Origin: Bythopirellula sp. | Lineage (GTDB): Bacteria > Planctomycetota > Planctomycetia > Pirellulales > Lacipirellulaceae | NCBI GenBank assembly: GCA_028285205.1 | Contig: JANQQA010000252.1 | Span: forward strand, 1-64,000 | DNA: 64,000 nt | Reading direction: 5' to 3' | Part shown: positions 44,177 through 53,169 of the stretch, piece after piece | Layout of the letters: each line of letters begins with the position of its first letter | Numbering within the stretch: the stretch's first letter is position 1 | The notes under the pieces: model-generated | Seen by the model: only the letters and a program-made list of their open reading frames with translations | Told to the model about the DNA's origin: nothing | Database searches by the model: none | Translations under genes and position numbers: made by a program

Positions 44177-46327
44177 ATGAAGCAAATCCTTCAGCATCTC
44201 GGTTCCGGCGAGACGATGCTCGTGGACGTGCCCTGCCCTGGACGTCGCGCGGGGTACGCCCTGTCAGAGACCACCCGATCGCTTGTGTCGCTGGGGACTG
44301 AGAAGATGCTGATCGATTTTGGCAAAGGCAACTTGCTCGCCAAAGCGCGGTCGCAGCCGGACAAGGTGAAGCAGGTCCTGCAGAAGATCAAAACCGACGG
44401 GCTGCTCACCACCATCGATGCAGTGCGAGCCAAGCTCGACGCGCCGATTCCGCTGGGTTACTGCAATGTGGGTCAAGTGCTGGAGGCGGACGCGTCCAGC
44501 GGCTTTCCCACAGGTACTCGCATCATTAGCAACGGTCCGCATGCTGAAGTGGTCGCGGTGCCGGAAAACCTCACGGCGCGCATCCCTGAAAACGTCACTG
44601 ACGAACAAGCCGCTTTCACGGTGGTGGGAGCGATTGGCCTCCAAGGTATTCGACTGTTGCAGCCTACCCTTGGTGAGCGCATCGTTGTCAGCGGCTTGGG
44701 GCTAATTGGATTGCTGTCAGTCCAGATTCTGCGTGCCCATGGATGTCAGGTCATGGGCATCGACTTCGATGCGCGCAAGTTGAAACTCGCGCGGCAGTTT
44801 GGCGCAGAAACTGTTGATCTGTCCGCTGGCATCGATCCCGTCGCAGCGACTCAAGAATGGACGCACGGAGTTGGTGTCGACGGAGTGCTGATTACTGCTT
44901 CGGCCAAAGGCGACGAGCTGATCCATCAAGTAGCCAACATGTGCCGCAAACGTGGGCGGATTGTACTGGTGGGAGTCGTCGGGCTCAATCTGCAGCGTGC
45001 CGACTTTTACGAGAAGGAACTGTCGTTCCAAGTATCTTGCTCATATGGTCCGGGTCGGTACGACGACAACTTCGAAAAACGTGGACTCGACTATCCGATT
45101 GGGTATGTACGCTGGACTGAGCAACGAAACTTTCAGGCAATCCTACAATTGCTGGCGGACGGCAAACTCAATGTCCAGCCTCTGATCACGCACCGATTCC
45201 GGTTTGACGATGCTCTGCAGGCGTACGCCACGGTCAGTGATCCCAAGGCGCTCGGGCTGCTGCTGGACTATGGTGAGGCGGAAGGGTCTGGATCGGAGAA
45301 GCTTGGACAGAGTATCCCTACGACGGCAAACGGTCCGCTCGCGATACCTGCCGTCGGCGATCAGGTGCGCGTTGCGTTCATTGGTGCAGGAGGGTTTACG
45401 ACACGCACCCTACTACCCTCACTACCCAGCGATTCCGTCGAGCTGCGCACAATCGTCAGCAACCAGGGCGTTTCGGCTGCGCACGCGGCCAAGAAGTTTG
45501 GCTTCCGCTCCGTAGCCAGTGATCCCGCAACTGTGCTGGCCGACGAGGAAGTTGATGCCCTATTCATTACAACGCCGCATCACATGCACGCCTCGATGGT
45601 CTGCCAGGGTCTGGCAGCGAACAAACATGTGTTTGTCGAAAAGCCACTGGCGCTCGACGAGGATGAGCTGCGGCGTGTGCAGCTGGCTGCGGAAGAACAC
45701 CCGTCGTGCATGCTGATGGTCGGTTTCAATCGGCGTTTTTCTCCTCACATGCAAGCTATGCAGCAGTGGCTGAATGCAACCCCGACTACCAAAGCGATTG
45801 TCATCACGGTCAACGCCGGCGCTATTCCTGCCGATCACTGGACTCAGGACCCGGCCGTTGGCGGGGGGCGTATTCTGGGCGAGGCGTGTCACTTCGTGGA
45901 CCTGGCACGTTATCTGGCCGGCGCGCCGATCGAGTCGACTGCCGGTTTTGCGGTGGGAGGCAATGGCGGCCGACTGGGCGATTGCGCGTCAATCCATCTA
46001 GGCTTCTCGGACGGATCAATCGCGACAATTCATTATCTATCCAACGGCAGCAAAGAGTTCCCCAAGGAGAGGGTCGAAGTCTTCGCAGGAAGTCGCGTGG
46101 TCGTGTGCGATAATTTTCGCAAGACCCGAGAGATCGGCGGGCGCGGACGCAAACTGAGCACGCGCGGCCAGAACAAAGGCCATCGGGAGGAACTGGCTGA
46201 ATTCGTCCGTGCCCTCCGGTCGGGCGACGCATCCCCCATTCCGCTAGCGGAGCTGCTCGAGGTCACCCAGGCAACCATTGAGGCTAACGAGCAGATATGC
46301 TCCCAAATCAGCCCTGGAGTGGGATAG
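44177..46327 (+). CDS. Bi-domain oxidoreductase: zinc-type alcohol dehydrogenase fused to Gfo/Idh/MocA
   Basis: This 716-residue protein has two parts. Residues about 1-355 are a medium-chain dehydrogenase-like domain (SLVSLGTEK, PLGYCNVGQVLEA, FTVVGAIGLQGIRLL, VVSGLGLIGLLSVQIL, KRGRIVLVGVVGL). Residues about 390-690 are a Gfo/Idh/MocA domain with RVAFIGAGGFTTRTLLPSL, DALFITTPHHMHA, the EKP motif (VFVEKPLALDEDEL), GFNRRFSPH and GGRILGEACHFVDLARYL. Such fusions are frequent in exopolysaccharide loci beside heparinase-fold proteins, WbuB-type transferases and 2-epimerases, exactly as here. They are assumed to oxidise or isomerise a nucleotide sugar, but the substrate is unknown. Confidence 0.93.
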   Translation: MKQILQHLGSGETMLVDVPCPGRRAGYALSETTRSLVSLGTEKMLIDFGKGNLLAKARSQPDKVKQVLQKIKTDGLLTTIDAVRAKLDAPIPLGYCNVGQVLEADASSGFPTGTRIISNGPHAEVVAVPENLTARIPENVTDEQAAFTVVGAIGLQGIRLLQPTLGERIVVSGLGLIGLLSVQILRAHGCQVMGIDFDARKLKLARQFGAETVDLSAGIDPVAATQEWTHGVGVDGVLITASAKGDELIHQVANMCRKRGRIVLVGVVGLNLQRADFYEKELSFQVSCSYGPGRYDDNFEKRGLDYPIGYVRWTEQRNFQAILQLLADGKLNVQPLITHRFRFDDALQAYATVSDPKALGLLLDYGEAEGSGSEKLGQSIPTTANGPLAIPAVGDQVRVAFIGAGGFTTRTLLPSLPSDSVELRTIVSNQGVSAAHAAKKFGFRSVASDPATVLADEEVDALFITTPHHMHASMVCQGLAANKHVFVEKPLALDEDELRRVQLAAEEHPSCMLMVGFNRRFSPHMQAMQQWLNATPTTKAIVITVNAGAIPADHWTQDPAVGGGRILGEACHFVDLARYLAGAPIESTAGFAVGGNGGRLGDCASIHLGFSDGSIATIHYLSNGSKEFPKERVEVFAGSRVVVCDNFRKTREIGGRGRKLSTRGQNKGHREELAEFVRALRSGDASPIPLAELLEVTQATIEANEQICSQISPGVG

Positions 46328-46682
46328 CCCCTCCCCGGGAATCCCCAAAATCACGCATCACGGAGTCGAAGGGACCGAAAAATCCACCTCCGCCCACTTG
46401 GTTGCCAAGTTGACGTAAGCCTCAATTCCGCGCGTGGCGGGCGGACAGCCGCATCGGGGCAGCAATTTGACGGTACTTCTTCACGTGCTTATAGTGGAGG
46501 CTATCTCCGCAGTGGTGCTGAGGGCCAAACCGCCCACCTCCACGACTTGCGGAGCATCGCCGCATTTCAGGGGAGGCGAAATGGGCTGGGGTTCTCGGGC
46601 GAAGCCGCAGCTGTGAGACAGCGAGATTTGCTAACTGGGGCGACACAGCGATAGAGGATTCCCTTCAAGTTCAGGGCACCGG
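46328..46682 (+). other. 355-base G/C-rich leader with complementary segments, before the WbuB-like gene
   Basis: No gene is seen. GTGGAGG (46494-46500) is complementary to CCTCCAC (46537-46543), and CTCCGCA (46505-46511) to TGCGGAG (46548-46554). The order A-B-A'-B' allows an H-type pseudoknot, or alternatively local GGAG/CTCC hairpins. The stretch just downstream is purine-rich. It may be a structured leader or merely G/C-rich sequence. Confidence 0.3.
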
Positions 46683-48020
46683 ATGAAGATTCTATTTTTC
46701 TCTCATTACTTCCCACCGGAAGTGAATGCGCCGGCGAATCGCACTTTCGAACACTGTCGGCGCTGGGCAGCAGACGGACACGACGTGACCGTCGTGACGT
46801 GCGTGCCGAACTGCCCAGACGGTGCAGCTTACGAGGGCTATCGTAATCGCTTCCGTCGCCAGATTGAGATGGTCGAAGGGGTGCGAGTGGTGCGGGTCTG
46901 GAGCTTTCTTGCTCGCAATGCCAGATCGAACCGGCGAATTGTCAACTATGTTAGCTACTTGGTGACCGCGGTCTGGGCGGCGCTGTGGCTAAAGAAACCG
47001 GATTTGATCGTTGCCACCTCGCCGCAGTTCTTCTGTGGCTGGGCGGGAGTGTGGGCTTCGAGGTTCAAACGCGTCCCGTTCGTGTTGGAAATCCGAGACA
47101 TCTGGCCCGAGTCGATTGCGGCAGTGGGTGCGATGCGCAACGGCAAGCGAGTCCGCTTCTTGAAATGGTTGGAAAAGCGCATGTATCGCGCGGCTGATCA
47201 TATCGTGGCAGTCGGGACCGGCTATCGTGATCAAATCGCACCTAAGGTTCCCGAAATGCGGGAACAGATCAGCGTAATCCCCAACGGTGTCGACGGCGAT
47301 TCATTCCAACCACAGCCGGCCGACGACCAATTCCTGAAGCAGTACGGTTTGCTGGACAAATTCGTCTGCAGCTACGTCGGTACCACGGGCATGGCCCATG
47401 GGCTCGATGTCGTGGTTCGTGCCGCGAAGCGACTGAAGGAAGCGGGTCGAGAAGACATTGCATTCATGATTGTTGGCGATGGTGCCCGCCGCGCAGCATT
47501 GCAAGAGCAGGTTGTCGCTGAGGGAGTTGAGGACTACGTAACTCTGACCGGGCGGCTTCCTAAGGAGCAAATGGCGTCTGTCTTGGCTAGCAGTGACTGC
47601 TGCCTGATTCATCTGCGCAAGACCGAGCTGTTTGCCACCGTCATTCCGTCCAAGATCTTCGAAACAATGGCCATGCAGCGCCCAATCATCATGGGCGTAC
47701 AAGGCCCTGCTCGCGACATCGTCATGGAAGCGAGCGCGGGCGTACCCATGACGCCGGAGTCCGACGAGGAGCTTTTTCAGCATGTGGCCACTCTGGCGGA
47801 CGATCGCGATGCCGCCGTCGAAATGGGTATGGACGCCCGGCGATTTGTTCTGGAACACTACAATCGCGACGACTTAGCGGCAGAATACTTGAAACTGCTA
47901 CAGCGTGTGGCCGGGGAACCTGGTAGTCTACCGGCAAATGATGGTTCGCCAGAAGCACAGGAATCCTCCTACGCGATTATCTGGCGGCAGGAACATGAAT
48001 CAGCTAAACAGCCTGTGTAG
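46683..48020 (+). CDS. WbuB-like GT4 glycosyltransferase
   Basis: The N-terminus ILFFSHYFPPEVNAPANRTFEH is characteristic of WbuB/L-fucosamine-type transferases, followed by GHDVTVVTCVPNCPDG, PDLIVATSPQFFCGWAG, PFVLEIRDIWPESIAAVGAM, VIPNGVDG, CSYVGTTGMAHGLDVVVRAAK and FATVIPSKIFETMAMQRPIIMGV. The IRDIWPES and VIPSK motifs make this subgroup easy to recognise. Members usually transfer an N-acetylated amino sugar to a lipid-linked acceptor. The length of 445 residues is slightly above usual because of a C-terminal tail of about 40 residues. The next gene (2-epimerase) starts 48 bases later. Confidence 0.94.
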   Translation: MKILFFSHYFPPEVNAPANRTFEHCRRWAADGHDVTVVTCVPNCPDGAAYEGYRNRFRRQIEMVEGVRVVRVWSFLARNARSNRRIVNYVSYLVTAVWAALWLKKPDLIVATSPQFFCGWAGVWASRFKRVPFVLEIRDIWPESIAAVGAMRNGKRVRFLKWLEKRMYRAADHIVAVGTGYRDQIAPKVPEMREQISVIPNGVDGDSFQPQPADDQFLKQYGLLDKFVCSYVGTTGMAHGLDVVVRAAKRLKEAGREDIAFMIVGDGARRAALQEQVVAEGVEDYVTLTGRLPKEQMASVLASSDCCLIHLRKTELFATVIPSKIFETMAMQRPIIMGVQGPARDIVMEASAGVPMTPESDEELFQHVATLADDRDAAVEMGMDARRFVLEHYNRDDLAAEYLKLLQRVAGEPGSLPANDGSPEAQESSYAIIWRQEHESAKQPV

Positions 48021-48067
48021 CTCTCGCTGGCTTACGTCAGGCCACATTCACAGGTAGATCAGCACAC

Positions 48068-49189
48068 TTGGCAACACGTCAACTCGCCTGTGTCGTTGGG
48101 GCGCGTCCCAATTTCATGAAGATGGCGCCCATTCTGCGTGCACTATCCTCAGTGCCGCAATTGCAGCCGACCCTGATTCACTCAGGGCAACACTACGACG
48201 CCAATCTCTCCGACATCTTCTTCCAACAGCTGCGGATGCAAAAGCCGGATGTACATTTGGAAGTCGGCTCTGGATCGCATGGCGCGCAAACTGCGCGTGT
48301 GCTTGAGCGGATGGAAGAAGTACTGCAAGCTGGACCCGCCGATGGATCAAGGTTTGATCGGCTGATTGTCGTCGGTGATGTCAACAGCACGCTGGCCGCG
48401 ACATTGGCCGCAGCGAAACTCCATATCCCGGTCGCCCACGTCGAAGCAGGGCTGCGCAGCGGAGATCGGGCGATGCCCGAAGAGATAAATCGCGTCGTGA
48501 CCGACGTGGTGGCTGACATGCTGCTGCCGAGCGAACCGGCCGGCGTGGAGAATCTATTGCGAGAGGGCCGCCCCGCTGAGTGCATTCAGCTGGTTGGCAA
48601 TGTCATGATCGATACTCTGTTTCAACAATTGGAGGAGGCACAATCACTCACATCGCTGCCAGAGTTGGGCATTGAGCCGAAAGGCTATGCGCTGGTTACT
48701 TTGCATCGCCCCTCCAATGTCGACCAACCAGAGATTCTAGCGAAACTGGTGGATGTGCTGATTGATCTTTCACAAGAACTCCCGGTCGTGTTTCCGATTC
48801 ATCCACGGACCGAGGCGCGACTGACTGAATTCGGCCTACGTGAGCGTTTCATTGCCGCTGACCAGCTGTATATCGTCCCTCCTCAAGGTTACCGCGAGTT
48901 CCTGTGCTTTTCTTCGCAAGCAAGGGTGATTATTACGGACTCGGGCGGATTGCAGGAAGAATCGACGGCGTTGGGCATCCCTTGCCTCACGATGCGTGCT
49001 AATACGGAGCGTCCAAGCACTGTGACCGAAGGCACCAGCACTCTGATTGGCAACGACGTCGACTTGCTCCGCAACCAGCTGAATGCCGTCATGACAGGCG
49101 AGTACAAGACTGGTCGATGCCCGGAATTGTGGGACGGCAAGGCGAGCGAGCGAATCGCCGAGCACCTCGCCGCCGAATTCGACTGTTAA
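48068..49189 (+). CDS. wecB: UDP-N-acetylglucosamine 2-epimerase (non-hydrolysing)
   Basis: The start is TTG 48068, right before LACVVGARPNFMKMAPIL, the typical N-terminus. Further family landmarks are TLIHSGQHYDANLSD, DRLIVVGDVNSTLA, HVEAGLRSGDRAMPEEINR, LVTLHRPSNVD, FPIHPRTEARL, YREFLCF, TDSGGLQEESTALGIPCLTMR and NTERPSTVTEGTSTLIG. Family members convert UDP-GlcNAc to UDP-ManNAc in the cytoplasm. With the HexNAc dehydrogenase at 30 kb, this could supply UDP-ManNAc and UDP-ManNAcA for the polymer. The next gene starts 7 bases after the stop. Confidence 0.95.
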   Translation: MATRQLACVVGARPNFMKMAPILRALSSVPQLQPTLIHSGQHYDANLSDIFFQQLRMQKPDVHLEVGSGSHGAQTARVLERMEEVLQAGPADGSRFDRLIVVGDVNSTLAATLAAAKLHIPVAHVEAGLRSGDRAMPEEINRVVTDVVADMLLPSEPAGVENLLREGRPAECIQLVGNVMIDTLFQQLEEAQSLTSLPELGIEPKGYALVTLHRPSNVDQPEILAKLVDVLIDLSQELPVVFPIHPRTEARLTEFGLRERFIAADQLYIVPPQGYREFLCFSSQARVIITDSGGLQEESTALGIPCLTMRANTERPSTVTEGTSTLIGNDVDLLRNQLNAVMTGEYKTGRCPELWDGKASERIAEHLAAEFDC

Positions 49190-49196
49190 GCTGCCT

Positions 49197-51140
49197 ATGA
49201 CCGCGGGCCCCAAAGGCAATTCTGGCCGTTCTGACGACTCCCAGGCGGCTGAAGACATCGCAGCGCTGGTCCGTGCCGCGAACCAGCGCACCTCATTGCC
49301 GAGCAAGTTGGACCGCGCGGCAAACATCTTGCGCTACTACCGCACGTCGCAACTGCTGCGTCGCGTCGTTCGCGTCGGGTTTTCATTGTTCCCCGATCGC
49401 AGAATCGAGGCTTTACCGGAAGACGAAGCGTTCCATGTACGAGCCGGGGCTCCTGAGCGACTTCGCAACCTTGCCGCATCGCCAAACCCTTACGATGCGA
49501 CGAAGGTGAAGCGACATTATGAAGAGATTGCGGCCGGAAAATTTACACTCCTCAATCAGACTCGACACCTGGGAACTCCAATCGATTGGCACGGCAGTAG
49601 CACCCCACATCCTTCTCGGCTCTGGAGCTTTCAACTCCACTATCACGAGTATCTACGCGAGCTGGTCGCTGAGGTCGCCGACGACAACAGTGAGCACGTG
49701 CAAACCGCGTGGCACATCGTCGCAGATTGGATTGAGGCGAACCCTCCACATAGTTCAAGTATTTTTGGCAACGCATGGCATCCCTATTGCATTTCTCGAC
49801 GGCTGCCGGTCTGGGCGGAACTGTTCGCTACTTGTCCGCCTGCAGCCGAACTACATGAGATCGTGCTTCGCAGTCTCGCGACCCAGGCAGAAACACTTAG
49901 CAACCACCTCGAGTTTGACCTGGGTGGAAATCACTTATTAGAAAACCTACGCTGTTTGGTGTTTGCCGCGACGTTGCTGGACGGAAGCCGGAGCGAGCGC
50001 TGGCTAGGACATGCTGAACAGCAACTGCGCAGGCAACTCCCGATTCAGGTGCTACCGCACGGGGAGCACTTTGAACGCGCTCCGATGTATCACTGTCAGG
50101 TACTGCGCAACTTGCTACAAATCATGCACCTGGCACCGGCGGCGAGAGCGAGCCTGGATGATGTGTGCCGTCCGTACGCGCAAAAGATGTACGACTTCTT
50201 GCAATTCCTATTGCATCCCGATGGCGAAATTCCGCTGTTCGGTGACAGCTGCCACGGTGAAGCTCCCTCCGTCAAATCCATCAACCGCCTTGCGGATGTC
50301 GTGAATCTTGAGCGATCCACGCCGGCCACTCAGCCAGTAACTGTATCTGGTCGCTACTGGAAATGGCAACATGGGCGTGATTCCCTGATCTTCGACGCGG
50401 GGCCTGCCGGTTCTGACGAGCTCCCAGCGCATGCTCACTGCGATCTCCTAGGATTCGAGGCTTCAATCGACGGTCGACGCTGCTTCGTCGACAGCGGCGT
50501 GTTCGACTACGAAGATAGTGCTATGCGCGCCTACTGCCGCTCTTCCGCGGCTCACAATGTCGTGACTGTGGGGCTCAAGAATAGCTGCGACGTCTGGTCG
50601 AAGTTTCGCATGGGCCGTCGAGCGCGATCGCGACAGTTCCGCGTTGGGCAGGAACAAGATTTCGCCTGGTGCCTGGCCAGTCACGACGGATACCGCCACC
50701 TGGGAATCCCAAGACTATCCCGGCTGCTGCTCGCTCACACCAACGGAGCTCTCACCTGCCTGGAGCATGCGTCCGGGCGTCTAAGTGACCCTCTGGTGGG
50801 GCGACTTCACCTGGCTCCCGAGGTCATCGTGCGGCAGGATGGGCCCGCGCGGGTTGTGCTGAATGTAGCGGATAGCGAGCGTTGGATATTTTTTGCGGCG
50901 GGAGTTATGCTAGAACTTACGAAGGGCTGGTACTGCGACCAGTTTGGCAAACGCAAAGAAACCCAGGTGATAACCTACCGTCCGAAGCTCACCAGCGACA
51001 TTTGCCATCCTTTTGGCTGGTGCCTTTCAGCCTCGAAAGAGACCGTCGTAACCATTAAGCCAAGCACGACTTCCAGCTATCAAGTCGAAGTCGTGACAGA
51101 TTGCTTCGCAGAAGTTTTCTCAGCACAGTTTCCCAACTGA
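49197..51140 (+). CDS. Heparinase II/III-fold protein in the biosynthetic locus
   Basis: The N-terminal half (about residues 60-350) is an alpha/alpha toroid (WSFQLHYHEYLRELV, WIEANPP, AWHPYCISRRL, HLEFDLGGNHLLENLRCLVFAA, GEHFERAPMYHCQVL), and the C-terminal part is a Heparinase_II_III beta-sandwich with SLIFDAGPAG...PAHAHCDLLGFEASIDGRRCFVDSGVFDY. The likely catalytic Asn/His/Tyr/His positions of the family (GGNH, MYHCQ, AHAHCD) are present. It has no recognisable signal peptide. Known relatives cleave acidic polysaccharides; those in capsule clusters may trim or recycle the polymer. With no export signal, a cytoplasmic role or non-classical export must be assumed. Confidence 0.92.
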   Translation: MTAGPKGNSGRSDDSQAAEDIAALVRAANQRTSLPSKLDRAANILRYYRTSQLLRRVVRVGFSLFPDRRIEALPEDEAFHVRAGAPERLRNLAASPNPYDATKVKRHYEEIAAGKFTLLNQTRHLGTPIDWHGSSTPHPSRLWSFQLHYHEYLRELVAEVADDNSEHVQTAWHIVADWIEANPPHSSSIFGNAWHPYCISRRLPVWAELFATCPPAAELHEIVLRSLATQAETLSNHLEFDLGGNHLLENLRCLVFAATLLDGSRSERWLGHAEQQLRRQLPIQVLPHGEHFERAPMYHCQVLRNLLQIMHLAPAARASLDDVCRPYAQKMYDFLQFLLHPDGEIPLFGDSCHGEAPSVKSINRLADVVNLERSTPATQPVTVSGRYWKWQHGRDSLIFDAGPAGSDELPAHAHCDLLGFEASIDGRRCFVDSGVFDYEDSAMRAYCRSSAAHNVVTVGLKNSCDVWSKFRMGRRARSRQFRVGQEQDFAWCLASHDGYRHLGIPRLSRLLLAHTNGALTCLEHASGRLSDPLVGRLHLAPEVIVRQDGPARVVLNVADSERWIFFAAGVMLELTKGWYCDQFGKRKETQVITYRPKLTSDICHPFGWCLSASKETVVTIKPSTTSSYQVEVVTDCFAEVFSAQFPN

Positions 51141-51151
51141 CGCGTTGACTG

Positions 51152-51328
51152 ATGTCTAGTACGGCTGCTATTCACTCGTTAGAAACTTCGGACCAGCGTC
51201 TCCAGGTGCAGTTCTTCGCGCATCTGAGTTCTGTAAACAACCAGAAACCCAAGAATGATCTGCAGCAATTGTTGATGGACGCCGGCACGACGTTTCGCGA
51301 GCAGATGGCCGTCTACAACCAAGAATAA
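51152..51328 (+). CDS. Possible 58-residue protein, unknown
   Basis: A short frame starting at ATG 51152 (beginning MSSTAAIHSLETSDQRLQ, ending EQMAVYNQE) fills most of the gap between the heparinase-fold and TPR genes, with 11 bases before and 9 bases after it. The sequence is hydrophilic with an amphipathic helical look. No strong ribosome binding site is visible. It fits the tight gene spacing here, but without a homologue it may be a chance frame. Confidence 0.35.
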   Translation: MSSTAAIHSLETSDQRLQVQFFAHLSSVNNQKPKNDLQQLLMDAGTTFREQMAVYNQE

Positions 51329-51337
51329 GTACTTCCA

Positions 51338-53140
51338 ATGCTCGACAGAGTCAGAATCTTCTTTCACCGAATGCAGCAGCGGCTGGCAGATCTCGGCGAC
51401 GCGATGATCAGCCCCGTCGAACAGGTGGTCAGTCGGACAGCAGGCAAGGTTCTTTCGGCCAGTGAACATGTCGATCGCGTCGGATCGCTACTCACGCTTG
51501 TAGTGCGCGTAATCTTATGGCCATTTCGTCTAGTCACCAACGTTTCTCAGGCATTGCTGCCGGCGTCAGTGCATAGGTTCTTCTCTACCTTGGCAGCAGA
51601 CTTACAGGATCTAGTCTTCCGAATGGGGACAGGGTTCCTCCAGCTGGCCGAGATACTCAACTTGGATCGAGTCGTCTTTGGACTGGTTTGGTTGCTGCAG
51701 CCTATTTGGCGCCCGCTCGCGTCGATCGGCATCTTCTGCTTCTGCTGGATCAATACCCGTCAGTATCGGAGTGCCTTACTAGCGTTGCCCGCCATTTTGC
51801 TCGCTTTGCTGGTGCTGGGCGTGGGGACTTTTCAATCGGTGTTGGGGAAATCCAAAATCATCGCACAATACAGGGAAGCCGTTCTTGAAACCCAGGTTTC
51901 CAACGATTTTCTACTGCGAGAACTGTGTGACCAGAAACTTGCACAGCTGGGAGAAGACACGCAACTTACACAGTATCGCACAGCAATTGCTCATGCTGAA
52001 GCCGGCAATTTAGAGGAAGCCTCTATGCGAATGGAACTGCTTGCGCCGGAGGATCATGCCGGGTATCCGAACGCCCACTACTGGATTGTTCAGCATCTAA
52101 TCAATCGCGAGCTAGTCGACTCTCATGAGGAATCCAAACGCCTAATCCGAGTTCACCTCAAGCACTTAGAGAGCTTAGACGTCCAATCGCCGCAACTCAC
52201 TTTCATCGAGGGAGTGCTGCTTAAGCGAGAGAACAAGCTCGAAGAGGCTGCGACACTCTTGAAACCGATAGTCCAGCAGATACCTGGGGCTGCCTTTGAG
52301 CGGATGGTCATCGACCTATCGCTCAATCGGCCAGAGCAGGCCCAGCAAGACGCCCGCGCCGTGGTGACACACATGAAGTCACTTTCTCGCGGCGATCGCA
52401 AGTTGAAAGCTGTCGAGTATCAGCAGTGGACGGCCGCAGAAGAAGTCCTTGGCAATTTGCGGCAGATGCGGACACTGCTAGAGGAATGGTACGAGCTAGA
52501 ACCCGAAAGCGAACAAGCAGCAAAGCTGCTGGCAAACGTCTGCCGCCGGCAAGCGCAGCAATTGCTTCGCGCCCCCTTGCCAGATCAAGCACAAATCGTA
52601 GAACTCTGGCTCCGCGCAGCGCAACTGGACAAGAGCAGCGATGCTCTGTTGCAGCTAGCCCGGGCTCTCTACGCAGAGCGAGAGTCCAGCCCCGTTTATG
52701 CCGACCTGCTCACGGCATTGCATCAATCACCCAACACGCCACCGGGGCTTCTCGTTGCCGTTGGGACTGAGATTGCACAGTACCAGCAATACAAAGCAGC
52801 ACGCCCTTTCCTGGCAGCCGCGGTTGGTCTCGACGAGTTAAATCCCGTCGCCTGGAACAATTACGGACTGGTTCTTTCGTCCGGTGAGGATCCGCAACTC
52901 GAAGACGCGCTAGTTGCAATCAACAAGGCACTCGAGATCATGCCGAAGGAACATCGCTTTCGTGAGACACGTGGCCAAATCCTACTAAAAATGGAGCGTT
53001 GGCAAGACGCCATCGATGATCTCGAATACGCACTCAACGGTCTCCCTGAGCTTAAGGAGATTCACCAATCGATTTCCGTCGCGTACGCGGCTCTTGGCCA
53101 GACAGAACTCGCCGAGTTGCACCAAGAGCAGGCGGATTAG
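51338..53140 (+). CDS. TPR protein with N-terminal membrane region
   Basis: The first ~170 residues hold amphipathic helices and at least two hydrophobic segments (LVVRVILWPFRLVTNVSQAL; SALLALPAILLALLVLGVGTF). The rest (about 200-600) is a run of TPR-like helix pairs, best seen in NPVAWNNYGLVLSSGEDPQLEDALVAINKALEIMPKEHRFR and the following repeat LLKMERWQDAIDDLEYAL. It probably sits in the inner membrane with a TPR scaffold outside or inside the cell. TPR proteins often occur in exosortase/exopolysaccharide loci and may organise the export complex. It lies 29 bases before the TIGR03790 gene. Partners are unknown. Confidence 0.82.
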   Translation: MLDRVRIFFHRMQQRLADLGDAMISPVEQVVSRTAGKVLSASEHVDRVGSLLTLVVRVILWPFRLVTNVSQALLPASVHRFFSTLAADLQDLVFRMGTGFLQLAEILNLDRVVFGLVWLLQPIWRPLASIGIFCFCWINTRQYRSALLALPAILLALLVLGVGTFQSVLGKSKIIAQYREAVLETQVSNDFLLRELCDQKLAQLGEDTQLTQYRTAIAHAEAGNLEEASMRMELLAPEDHAGYPNAHYWIVQHLINRELVDSHEESKRLIRVHLKHLESLDVQSPQLTFIEGVLLKRENKLEEAATLLKPIVQQIPGAAFERMVIDLSLNRPEQAQQDARAVVTHMKSLSRGDRKLKAVEYQQWTAAEEVLGNLRQMRTLLEEWYELEPESEQAAKLLANVCRRQAQQLLRAPLPDQAQIVELWLRAAQLDKSSDALLQLARALYAERESSPVYADLLTALHQSPNTPPGLLVAVGTEIAQYQQYKAARPFLAAAVGLDELNPVAWNNYGLVLSSGEDPQLEDALVAINKALEIMPKEHRFRETRGQILLKMERWQDAIDDLEYALNGLPELKEIHQSISVAYAALGQTELAELHQEQAD

Positions 53141-53169
53141 TACTTCTTCCGATCACGTCAACTCACCTA

